Positions 57,243 through 64,000 of a DNA stretch of 64,000 nucleotides are shown one piece after another. The notes beneath the pieces were generated by a model. That model was not told where the DNA came from and did no database searches. It worked only from the letters and a program-made list of their open reading frames with translations. Location of the stretch: the NCBI RefSeq assembly GCF_001625305.1, contig NW_017804242.1, forward strand, positions 5,711,765 through 5,775,764, in the 5' to 3' direction. This DNA is from Branchiostoma belcheri. Lineage: Eukaryota > Chordata > Leptocardii > Amphioxiformes > Branchiostomatidae. The translations under genes were made by a program, and so were the position numbers. Every line of letters starts with the position of its first letter. Position 1 is the stretch's first letter.

Positions 57243-57703
57243 CTGTACAGGTGAAAGCAGATACCACATGTTGTATGCATGTATGAATACAATCTTCTTG
57301 TTCTGGAATTTTTCCTTGGAAAAAGGGAAAGATATCAGTTAACAGTTGGAAAGTGGTTGCAATTATGAAGAAAAGATAGACAACTGCAGTACACATCTAA
57401 GACAAAACTAGAGAAGTAACATTTGCAAAGCAAAGAAATAATGTTTACCTTCGGACATGGTCTGCTCTGTTAATTCTTACTCAAACACATTCACAAACAT
57501 GTACTACTAATATCTGGTGACAGGAGCAGAGCAGACCATGAAATTGCAACATTATGTAACCCAACACCAGTCACCATGGTGACAGGCGTCAACAAATCAT
57601 GTCATTGGTCAGGTCAGAGGTCACTGTTTGGAGAAGAAGAGGAAGAAACTGAGCAAAAACAATAGGTTTTCCTTCAGTAAAAATAAAAAACGTTCATACT
57701 CAC

Positions 57704-57757
57704 AGTTTGGTACGGCATGCCACACGTCAGGATAATTCTCTTCTCTGCTCTGGCAAT
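57704..57757 (-). CDS. EXD3: EXD3/mut-7 homologue 54-nt micro-exon
   Basis: An 18-codon exon, too short to stand out as an open frame, with acceptor CTCTCAG and donor GTGAGT. It reads I-A-R-A-E-K-R-I-I-L-T-C-G-M-P-Y-Q-T and joins without split codons to the exons on both sides. The R-I-I-L-T-x-G block is the PIN-like core strand of the Mut7-C domain, and without it the domain would be broken. I located it because the family requires this block between A-A-E and L-R-S-Q. Confidence 0.93.
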
Positions 57758-58538
57758 CTGAGAGATGGAATGTGTCCTCTATAATTCTTTATATGCTCTA
57801 CATACAAAAACGCTATTCCTACAAATAGAATACAACATGGTGTATTCTGTATCACCCAAGGTACGTGTACCAGCCCGAATGCTAGTCGGATCGCGCATAG
57901 GCCAAATTCGGTGTGTCCCCCCCCAAAAAAAAAATTGCAGCAACATCAATTCCAACGTCCGAATCCTGTATTCAAATTTTTTTAAGCAGCACACGCGGTT
58001 AGGGCGAAATATGTTCAAATCGTTTTTGGAAGCCAAGGCCGTACCGTAAAGTATGGCCCGGTCCGGAACACTAAGTTATTGAAGGTTATCACGGCCTGGG
58101 TATGATATAATGCTAGTTATCACACGGGCCTAAACACCTGCATCAAACATTATCGTGGCCCAGTTATGTGATAAATGTAGGTACACGCAGTGGTCGAAAT
58201 ACTTTGTTGCAATGTTCGGCAATATTGCAGAGTGTCACAATATTGTTCTGCACTTTGGAAATACTTTTTGCAAATATGCCCTGACTCAAACCCATACAAA
58301 ATTGCATGTTGGTAAACATTTTACATGCAATTTGGAGAATACATGAATAACTACATTGTAGTATATCATTAAGTCAGTGGTAAGCATAAATGCTCCTAAA
58401 CAATATTATACACAAACACCATTGAACCTCTATCCTGATTTTTTTTCCGTCTACAAAATTGCAGGTCGCTTAATTTTTCTCCTGCAACATGGAAGATGTC
58501 TCTGCAAAATGCAGAGTGCAGATGGGTACATGTATTTC

Positions 58539-58895
58539 TAAAGCCTCTGTCACAACCTGCCCTACGTGAATCTGCGTGCTGTGTACGTGCAAAAACGTGG
58601 GCAAACGTAGGGGATCCGTATGTGGTGAGTACCACCTCCGTATGGAATCCTACGGATTTGGGAGCACGCAGAAACGCTGTAGAACTTTAAGTGCATGTAA
58701 AACTTTTTTTGCGTGCTGTCTGCGGATTCACCACCCATACATGCAAGTACGGGCGATGCGCGTGCCCCGTACGTACTGTAGTTCAAGTACGGTAAAGGTG
58801 AAATCGCACAGAGATCGTACGTTGTAAGCACGTACAACTCACCACAAAAAACGTACGGACAAGAAGCACGTACAGCAGGTTGTGACCGAGGCTTA
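58539..58895. mobile_element. MITE with AAGCCTCGGTCACAACC ends
   Basis: AAGCCTCTGTCACAACCTGC at the left and GCAGGTTGTGACCGAGGCTT at the right are inverted ends. The interior repeats GTACGTGC and ACGTAC phrases. In the EXD3 transcript sense it starts 25 bases into the intron after the exon at 58,921. Superfamily uncertain. Frames across it are not genes. Confidence 0.8.
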
Positions 58896-58920
58896 ACACT
58901 GTACAGCACTATTCCCATAC

Positions 58921-59093
58921 CTCTGCGGCTCGATCGTGGTCGTCTGAGTTCTCCAGTATCCTGACGTCCACTCCGCAGCACCTGAGCTGGCGTCCCATGC
59001 CCTGCAGCATGGTGTCACACACCACGGCCAGCTCACCCGGACGGATGGGGGGGATCGACGACTTTCCCACGCCCTCCCCACTTCTTAAACCAC
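58921..59093 (-). CDS. EXD3: EXD3/mut-7 homologue exon (start of Mut7-C domain)
   Basis: 173 nt between acceptor TTTACAG and donor GAG|GTATGG. The first two bases complete a glycine codon. After a linker it encodes L-A-V-V-C-D-T-M-L-Q-G-M-G then L-R-C-C-G-V-D-V-R-I-L, the Mut7-C PIN-like signature D-x-M-L-x5-L-R-x2-G-x-D. The D-x2-L dyad residues expected for this domain are present. The mut-7/Nibbler group trims 3' ends of small RNAs, and the Mut7-C domain is thought to bind or cut RNA. Confidence 0.96.
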
Positions 59094-59146
59094 CTGTAAA
59101 CAAAAGGAAAGCAATCTAAATCCATAGTAATAGAAAGATTGAACCA

Positions 59147-59340
59147 GTGTTCTTTCCATCGTTTGACAGAATTTTGCTGCTCGTGACGGACAAAAATTAT
59201 GCCCTATCTGTCATCTTTGACGGAGAAAAAACGGCATGTAAAGATATGATTATGAAAAGAGATGTCATTAAACTAAGCTTAGCCTACCAGCAAAATTTGC
59301 CCCACACAATAAAGAAAATTGCATTTCAACTCACTGAAGA
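59147..59340. mobile_element. Family-J repeat, copy without the SINE
   Basis: TCCATCGTTTGACAGAATTT, TGACGGACAAAAATTATGCC and CAGCAAAATTTGCCCC match 54,893-55,230, but the tRNA-like block is absent. This copy gives the pre-insertion state of that locus. Confidence 0.6.
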
Positions 59341-59464
59341 GCTACACTTCCACTAGTTGTGAGAGAAGACAGACACTATATATAGTATTTACGGGTTCAT
59401 TGTACCAGGGAAATTCCCCAAACTCTTTTTGACAACCGTAAATAATTTCATTAGGTTGGTAAAC

Positions 59465-59635
59465 GAATGAAAAGCAAAGTTCTTTGATCACAACCATTCA
59501 TTTCTACGAGCCGACGTTTTGATGACCGTCTGTCATCTTCAAACCAGAATTGCCCTGATGAAGATGACAGACGGTCATCGAAACGTTGGCTTGTAAAAAT
59601 AAATGGTTGTGATCAAAGAACTTTGCTATTCATTC
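59465..59635. repeat. Foldback element with 76-bp arms
   Basis: The arms 59,465-59,540 and 59,560-59,635 are inverted copies (TTTGATCACAACCATTCATT, GACAGACGGTCAT and complements) with a few mismatches and a 19-base loop. It lies in the EXD3 intron between exons 59,776 and 58,921. Transcribed EXD3 RNA would contain the long hairpin. Confidence 0.9.
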
Positions 59636-59775
59636 TTTGTGACAAGTACAATGTACAATGAACAACGTCCTGTCCTATAGACTGTGACCCTTTCCAGTAG
59701 TGTGTATGTCATGTGAGTGGCAACAGCTAGGATTAGAACTCCTATCATCTTAAACCTACACATGCTACTACAAAC

Positions 59776-59979
59776 CTGTGTTACTCCAAGGTGCTGTGGG
59801 AGGCTTCCTTGGCCCCTTCCCATCTCCTTTCTTCTTCTTCTTTTCCTTCTTGGACTTGTCCCCACTACTTGTACCTTTCTTGCCGGTTGCAGGGGCTTCA
59901 AAGTCGATGGCTATCCCAGCATCCTTCACTCTCTTTGTCAGGACGTCGTGAACCTCTAGTAGGCAGTATGCATCCAGCG
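59776..59979 (-). CDS. EXD3: EXD3/mut-7 homologue exon (Exo III motif and Lys-rich linker)
   Basis: 204 nt with acceptor TTTCTAG and donor CAG|GTTTGT. It completes Y-A-S-L-D-A-Y-C-L-L-E-V-H across the splice. The Y-x3-D spacing is the third exonuclease motif of the DEDDy subgroup, with Tyr and Asp both present. The exon then runs into a highly basic linker (K-K-E-K-K-K-K-K-G-D-G-K) before the Mut7-C exon. The linker is likely flexible and may bind RNA or act as a nuclear signal; that part is inference. Confidence 0.95.
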
Positions 59980-60086
59980 CTAGAAAAAAACACCCGTTTG
60001 AATTACATCATAGAATGGATCATTTGTTCACATGGTTGTATTAGGCACTCCAGTATTACACCATGGTTTATGTTTCATACCATGTA

Positions 60087-60434
60087 CATGCCCGTTCAGA
60101 CGAACCCCCCCAAAAGGTCCACTTTTTGGTCCACTTATTTATCTAAAGGTCCAAGATTTTTCTTTAAAAGATGGACTGATTCGTGTCACCAGCAAGGCTG
60201 GAATCATAGGAAAACTGCTCACTTTGTCATTGAAAAAAGTTATCTCTGATTTTTTTTCTTTGAAATCCTCTAAAAAACACAGGAAATGCCATTTCAGAAG
60301 GTTCATTTTTCAAAATTTCCCAGGGGAGCATGCCCCCGGACCCCCTAGGAACCTTGCGCCTACGGTGCTCGCTGGTCCCGCAAGCAATGGGAACGAACCC
60401 CCCCCCCCCTTCAAAATCCTGGCTATGGGCATGC
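60087..60434. mobile_element. Family-E MITE copy 3
   Basis: CATGCCCGTTCAGACGAACC at the left (partly decayed) and TCCTGGCTATGGGCATG at the right, with AAAGGTCCACTTTTTGGTCC inside. It lies in an EXD3 intron in the same orientation as copy 2. Confidence 0.78.
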
Positions 60435-60497
60435 ATGATCTCCACTAGCCAAGCCACTACTTTCAATGCCACAAACAAATAAATGACCATTACTCAC

Positions 60498-60702
60498 AGG
60501 CATACAGGAGCTGAGCCTTGCGAAGAGGACGTCTCTCCCAGTCGGACAGTTGTTCTGTTTTGGCCAGAGGAAGTCCCAAACACTGCTGGACCAGTTGAGA
60601 CAGCCCGCTGGCGTCGGATTTTGCGGGGGCTGCGCTTGTGAGGTCGTCATCAGTCGAGTCTCCGGCGTCAAATGTCAGGAGAGAAGGATCAGCTCTGTGG
60701 AT
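60498..60702 (-). CDS. EXD3: EXD3/mut-7 homologue exon (exonuclease domain)
   Basis: 205 nt with acceptor TCTCCCAG and donor GCCT|GTGAGT, leaving one base of a split serine codon. The first third is an Asp/Ser-rich insert (D-A-G-D-S-T-D-D-D-L). It then reads G-L-S-Q-L-V-Q-Q-C-L-G-L-P-L-A-K-T-E-Q-L-S-D-W-E-R-R-P-L, the RNase D-like helix set L-x2-L-x3-x-L-G-x2-L-x-K-x2-Q-x-S-x-W-x-R-x-L-P/R-x2-Q. This part of the fold shapes the active site before motif III. Confidence 0.96.
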
Positions 60703-60764
60703 CTGGGAGAAAAATTTTTGTTCATTTGACTATATAATAAAAAAAATATATGCGTGCGAATAAA

Positions 60765-61065
60765 AAAAAAAGTTGCTTTCATTATGAAATCTACGTGGTC
60801 ACGAAGGTTGAACAAATGACACAGGGTATGGTTTGGCAAATAATCTACTCTTCAAATTCATTTCTTAACAGTCTTTTTTCGTTTGATTTTGGCATCCTAC
60901 GACATTGGTATCATTTTTAAATATTCTTAGTGCAATTTACTGGATATATTTGCTAATTTTGCAAGTGTTTTGTACCATTTACAGTATGGTTGAAAACTTT
61001 TTTTTTAAACGACCGAAACTTCATGCGTGCGCAGATGTCATCCAAATAATCAAATCAACATGACC
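60765..61065 (-). mobile_element. Family-L repeat copy, reversed
   Basis: Reverse-complement relative of 25,640-25,931: GAAATCTACGTGGTCACGAA, CTACTCTTCAAATTCATTTC, TACGACATTGGTATCATTTT and TGTCATCCAAATAATCAAAT. No coding content. Confidence 0.7.
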
Positions 61066-61129
61066 TTACATGAAAGCGGTGGACACAATAAAAGGTTCGT
61101 TAACACTTTAAGGACAAGAAAAAACTCAC

Positions 61130-61239
61130 CCTAGTGGCTACATGTGAGAGGTCGATGACCCTTTTTCGTTTCGACAAGGCTTCCCTGAGGAAAGGGTAGG
61201 ATCTGCCCAACATCTGGAAATCTCCATCTATTCCATAAC
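61130..61239 (-). CDS. EXD3: EXD3/mut-7 homologue exon (Exo II motif)
   Basis: 110 nt with acceptor TTGCTAG and donor AGG|GTGAGT. The first two bases complete a glycine codon. It encodes G-Y-G-I-D-G-D-F-Q-M-L then R-K-R-V-I-D-L-S-H-V-A. The G-x-G-x3-D-x3-L block is the second motif of DEDD exonucleases, and its metal-binding Asp is present. The next block carries the usual V-I-D-L strand. Confidence 0.96.
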
Positions 61240-61519
61240 CTAGCAAAATGGTAAATATAGGAAAAATAGTTATCGAAGAGGTTTAACGGTTTTGCAGATC
61301 AAACTTGTTTAAAACTACATTTATGTCATTGTCTTCTTTTCAAATGAAATTGTTGTGGGTTTTTATCCATGGCATACTGGGTCACAACCCTGTCAATCAA
61401 CTGAAACCCAATCTCCACCCACTCAGTTTGTTTGCTGCTGAACACAAGACACATACAAACTCCCCCAATCCAGTGCTACCCAAAACAGTACTTCTTTTCG
61501 GTAAATAAAAATGTGTTCT

Positions 61520-62282
61520 TTAGGCGGCACCAATTTAATTTGTTGGTTCTCAGATAGTGGTGCATACCTAAACCCAATTTTAGGGTCAGGTCCGGATTCA
61601 AGTCCAGATGTTTAGGTTCAGTTCCAGACTTGTAAGTCTGGACCTAAACCCATGGCATATACAAAATTGCATGTTGGCAACCTTGCAATGTTGTCTGGGT
61701 GACGTGGAGGCCGGTACTTGACGATGCCCGATGGCAATGTTTTCTTCATTTTGCAGCAAAGATTTTGCAATCTACGGAAGGTTTTAGGTGGTTTGGAAAG
61801 AAAAGGTGTATGTGAAATGGTCTTTTATGGTAATAAGTCCGGACTCGGTTCTTGACTTTTAGGTTTTTTTTGGACTTGAACCTAAACATTCTTACAAGTC
61901 CGGATCCAAGTCCAGTAAACCGGTATGCAACACTATTCTCAGATTTGCCTCTTCATTTTTTTCTGATTTGCAAAAAAGAAAAAAAAGAAAGATTCTGATT
62001 CTGAATCAACTAAAAAATGCTCATATTTTGCCCCCAACAGTTGAGGAAAGTCCTTTTCTTCCTAGTGGATACAGTTTTTCCATTCATCAATGCAGTGGTT
62101 TGATTAAAAGCTCAAAATATATAGTTTAAATTTTCAACCCAGCTAGCCTTTTTTGTTGACTTCATGGCTCGTATCGTAGCATTTCGGGATGCCTAGACCT
62201 GTTTTTTTTATTTATTTTTTTCACCGTCCCTTCATATTCTGAAAAAATCAGAGAACCAACAAATCAAATTGGTGTGGCCTAA
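61520..62282. mobile_element. Family-C Harbinger-like MITE split by a hAT-like insertion
   Basis: TTAGGCGGCACCAATTTAAT begins the element and AAATTGGTGTGGCC followed by TAA ends it. The internal phrases are those of family C in reverse (AGGAAAGTCCTTTTCTTCCT, GATGCCTAGACCTG). It is interrupted at 61,555-61,935. Its right end lies within seven bases of the EXD3 exon donor at 62,288. Confidence 0.85.
61555..61935. mobile_element. hAT-like MITE 1, nested (8-bp TSD TTCTCAGA)
   Basis: Ends TAGTGGTGCATACC and GGTATGCAACACTA are inverted. TTCTCAGA lies at 61,547-61,554 and again at 61,936-61,943. An 8-bp duplication with TA/CAGTG-type ends is the hAT signature. The interior is built of repeated AAGTCCGGAC/TTAGGTTC phrases with no frame. 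Confidence 0.88.
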
Positions 62283-62288
62283 GCTTAC

Positions 62289-62425
62289 CTAGAATGACAA
62301 CATCTTGGCTGACTAGGAGGCTGGAGAAGAAGTGCTGTAACCTCCCCATCTCTGTGTTCTGTACCAAGGCAATCATGTCTAGGATGTACACCTTGTCTTT
62401 TGTGGCTAGCTGCACTATAGAAACC
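62289..62425 (-). CDS. EXD3: EXD3/mut-7 homologue exon (5'-most exon in window)
   Basis: 137 nt with acceptor TTTCTCCAG and donor CTAG|GTAAGC. Its first base ends a codon begun in an exon outside the window. It encodes V-S-I-V-Q-L-A-T-K-D-K-V-Y-I-L-D-M and a following helix, the strand pair that comes just after the first D-x-E motif in RNase D/mut-7 exonucleases. No exon carrying D-x-E was found between 62,426 and 64,000, so the N-terminal part of the protein lies upstream. Together the eight exons give 580 residues. Confidence 0.95.
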
Positions 62426-62516
62426 CTGGAGAAACAGAAAGGCCTGGTTATTCCCCACAACAAGGCTACATTTGTATATCTCTAGAGATTCAGCACATTT
62501 GTGGAAGGATTGTGAC

Positions 62517-62913
62517 TAGTGTTGTGTGCCTAAACCCACATTTAGGTTCAGGTCCGGATTCAAGTCCAGAGGTTTAGGTTCAATTCTGGACTTGTAAGTC
62601 GTCCGGACCTAAACCCATGGCATATACAAAATTGCATGTTGGCAACCTTGCAATGTTGTCTGGGCAAAACTTTGGCCACACAATGTGGAGGCCGACACTT
62701 GACGATGCCTGATGGCAATGTTTTCTTCATTCTGCAGCACAGATTCTGCAATCTATAGGAGTTTGTAGGTGGTTTGGAAAGATGAGGGGTATGTGACATG
62801 TTTTTTTGTAATAAAGTCCGGAATCGGTTCTTGACTTTTAGTGTTTTTTTGGACTTGAACCTAAACGTTTTTACAAGTCCAGAACCGGTCCAGCAAACCG
62901 GTACACAGCACTG
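62517..62913. mobile_element. hAT-like MITE 2 (8-bp TSD ATTGTGAC)
   Basis: Ends TAGTGTTGTGTGCC and GGTACACAGCACTG are inverted with a few mismatches. ATTGTGAC lies exactly at 62,509-62,516 and 62,914-62,921. It is clearly the same family as the nested copy at 61,555. A minus-strand frame of about 158 codons that crosses its edge is not a gene. Confidence 0.9.
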
Positions 62914-62954
62914 ATTGTGACTATCATATTTTCGAGACATCAACACAGATAATA

Positions 62955-63056
62955 CCAAACTGTAAGGTTTGAACGACTCATACCAGGAAGGGCCCCTACT
63001 CTTTTTGATAAGTGTCGTGGGTTCTTTAATGCACATGATGTTTGGCTCTTCTTAAA
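62955..63056 (-). repeat. Conserved-looking short repeat, unclassified
   Basis: On minus the phrase TTAAAGAACCCACGACACTT then ATCAAAAAGAGTAGGGGCCC is one that I associate loosely with widespread short repeats in invertebrate genomes. I cannot name the family with certainty and see only one copy here. Confidence 0.35.
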
Positions 63057-63088
63057 GGCAGACAAAACTCTTTTTTTTTCTGCCCACT

Positions 63089-63235
63089 TATATATAAAAA
63101 GTATACAAAAAAGTCAATTAGTTACTTGTTTTACATTAGTCCATCACAGATTAGCGTTTTAATGGAATTTGATACTCGCCCCGTGGTGAGGTCTGATATG
63201 GTGCGGTCTGGCGACCTTTGACCCCTATGACGTAA
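63089..63235 (+). promoter_or_regulatory. Putative promoter of the cysteine-domain gene
   Basis: TATATATAAAAA at 63,089-63,100 is a good TATA-like box. CGACCTTTGACCCC at 63,212-63,225 matches a DR1 nuclear-receptor site on the minus strand (GGGGTCAAAGGTCG). TGACGTAA at 63,228-63,235 is a CRE/ATF-like site. The ATG lies about 80 bases further on. The order and spacing are plausible but untested. Confidence 0.45.
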
Positions 63236-63315
63236 TCTGACCTCTGAACAACAACAACAATAACATTGATCTACGCTTGAACTACTATTTAACTATCTAT
63301 AACGCGATACTGGCG

Positions 63316-63957
63316 ATGGATTCTGACGAATCCGAGAGGATCAATGAATTTGAGGGATTTGAGGACTTCGAGGACTTCGATATCCACAACATCATCCCTT
63401 ATAACTTCGAGCCAAGGAGACGCGTGAGGCCGGCTGGGGAGGGGGGCAGTACCGGCGTTTCTGTCGCCCCGACTTATCCAGAGCTCATCGAGGCGCAAAG
63501 CGTCGTCGAGTGGGACGGAGTCGATGTAGAGACCGAGGGGTGGCGCCGGAAGCAGTTCATCTGGTGCAGATGCGGCAACTGTAGGCAGATGCCAACTGTC
63601 AGGGAGTGTGTTTGCTGCCACGACCTGACAGAGTGCGAGGACAGAGGCGTGCCCGACGACATCGTCTGCATCGTTGACGACGTCAACTTCAACCCTTGCA
63701 TCCTGAACCAGGACACCCTGAGGATGACGATGACTAACAGGGCAACCATCAGGAAGAAAAACATGAAGAAAACCATCGACAACGAGAACTACAGATGGGA
63801 GGCCTACACTAACTTCACCAGCTGGCTGCACGGTGGACTTGGCAAAGACGTCCGCAGGGTCATCCCATCGTGTGCCGTGTGGGCCATCAGAGACAGGTAC
63901 CCCGACGGCAGGGATCCTCCGCAGTACCGGGGCTTCCTCGAGGCCGACGAGTTTTAG
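63316..63957 (+). CDS. Stand-alone P2X7 C-terminal (ballast) cysteine-rich domain protein
   Basis: An open frame of 213 codons from the ATG at 63,316, in a better context (GGCGATGG) than an ATG 39 bases upstream. An acidic N-terminus rich in F-E-D-F repeats is followed at about residues 89-112 by W-C-R-C-G-N-C-R-Q-M-P-T and C-V-C-C-H-D, then I-V-D-D-V-N-F-N-P-C-I-L-N, and the closing W-L-H-G-G-L-G-K and R-V-I-P-S-C-A-V-W-A-I-R. This order is that of the intracellular zinc-binding domain of vertebrate P2X7 receptors, here without any channel part. It has no introns or signal peptide and is more GC-rich than its flanks. Its function is unknown. Numerous such proteins occur in invertebrates. It faces away from EXD3 and is probably nested within it. 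Confidence 0.85.
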   Translation: MDSDESERINEFEGFEDFEDFDIHNIIPYNFEPRRRVRPAGEGGSTGVSVAPTYPELIEAQSVVEWDGVDVETEGWRRKQFIWCRCGNCRQMPTVRECVCCHDLTECEDRGVPDDIVCIVDDVNFNPCILNQDTLRMTMTNRATIRKKNMKKTIDNENYRWEAYTNFTSWLHGGLGKDVRRVIPSCAVWAIRDRYPDGRDPPQYRGFLEADEF

Positions 63958-64000
63958 TTTTTTCCATGGAAATGCCTTTTCCATGAACATTTTATGGATA
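63958..64000. other. Start of the 3' UTR of the cysteine-domain gene
   Basis: TTTTTTCCATGGAAATGCC and TTTTCCATGAACATTTTATGG contain an inverted TTCCATGGAA. No poly(A) signal occurs before the window ends. Confidence 0.4.

Noticed and set aside
57010..57396. 128-codon minus frame as a separate gene
   Set aside because: It is the wrong frame over the EXD3 exon at 57,111-57,242; the correct frame carries the mut-7 motifs and proper splice sites.
62560..63036. 158-codon minus-strand frame as an EXD3 upstream exon
   Set aside because: It overlaps the hAT-like MITE at 62,517-62,913 and lacks the D-x-E motif or mut-7 similarity.
63289..63990. 233-codon minus-strand frame opposite the cysteine-domain gene
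   Set aside because: It is a shadow of the GC-rich third positions of the real plus-strand gene, whose conserved cysteine and W-L-H/R-V-I-P motifs are only in the plus frame.

Overview
This is a 64-kb piece of an animal nuclear genome. It is AT-leaning, with short coding exons bounded by GT/AG introns, one tRNA gene, and dense short DNA transposons, SINE and LINE remnants and microsatellites. There is no bacterial or phage-style gene packing. The mix (invertebrate-style MITEs, truncated Jockey/CR1-like LINE tails, an EXD3/mut-7 gene, a free-standing P2X7-type cysteine domain gene) best fits an invertebrate deuterostome, most probably a lancelet (Branchiostoma). The species is an inference; no database was searched.

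Layout. (1) 1-8,690: downstream flank with repeats, a complete tRNA-Lys(CUU) gene at 5,409-5,481 and no protein gene that I can support. (2) 8,693-62,425, minus strand: the 3' eight coding exons of an EXD3 (exonuclease mut-7 homologue / Nibbler family) gene. They are at 62,289-62,425, 61,130-61,239, 60,498-60,702, 59,776-59,979, 58,921-59,093, 57,704-57,757, 57,111-57,242 and 8,693-9,421. All eight join in frame to give 580 residues: most of the DEDDy 3'-5' exonuclease domain followed by the Mut7-C domain (PIN-like part plus zinc knuckles). The 5' exons, including the first acidic exonuclease motif, lie beyond 64,000. (3) The last EXD3 intron is about 47.7 kb (9,422-57,110) and holds almost everything else. 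(4) 63,316-63,957, plus strand: an apparently intronless gene for a stand-alone P2X7 'ballast'-type cysteine-rich domain, with a plausible promoter. It is probably nested antisense in an upstream EXD3 intron.

The mobile elements fall into families that I defined by their ends. Families A and B are about 200-255 bp, share GAGGGCCTGCATG-type ends and 6-bp target duplications, and are packed with CGTA-containing motifs. Families C and D are Harbinger-like MITEs (ends GGCCACACCAA, target TAA). A 778-bp Harbinger-like element carries a broken Myb/SANT-like gene. Families F and G are TTAA-targeting. There are two hAT-like MITEs with perfect 8-bp duplications, one nested in a family-C element. Family H (ends CAGGGCTYGAAATTA-like) has variable, repeat-rich interiors. 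There are also tRNA-derived SINEs, long perfect-stem foldbacks and several non-LTR retrotransposon 3' ends.

Functionally the window holds one RNA-processing exonuclease gene, one small cysteine-domain gene and one tRNA gene in a sea of decaying non-autonomous transposons. Every intact reading frame elsewhere is short and mostly explained by repeats.
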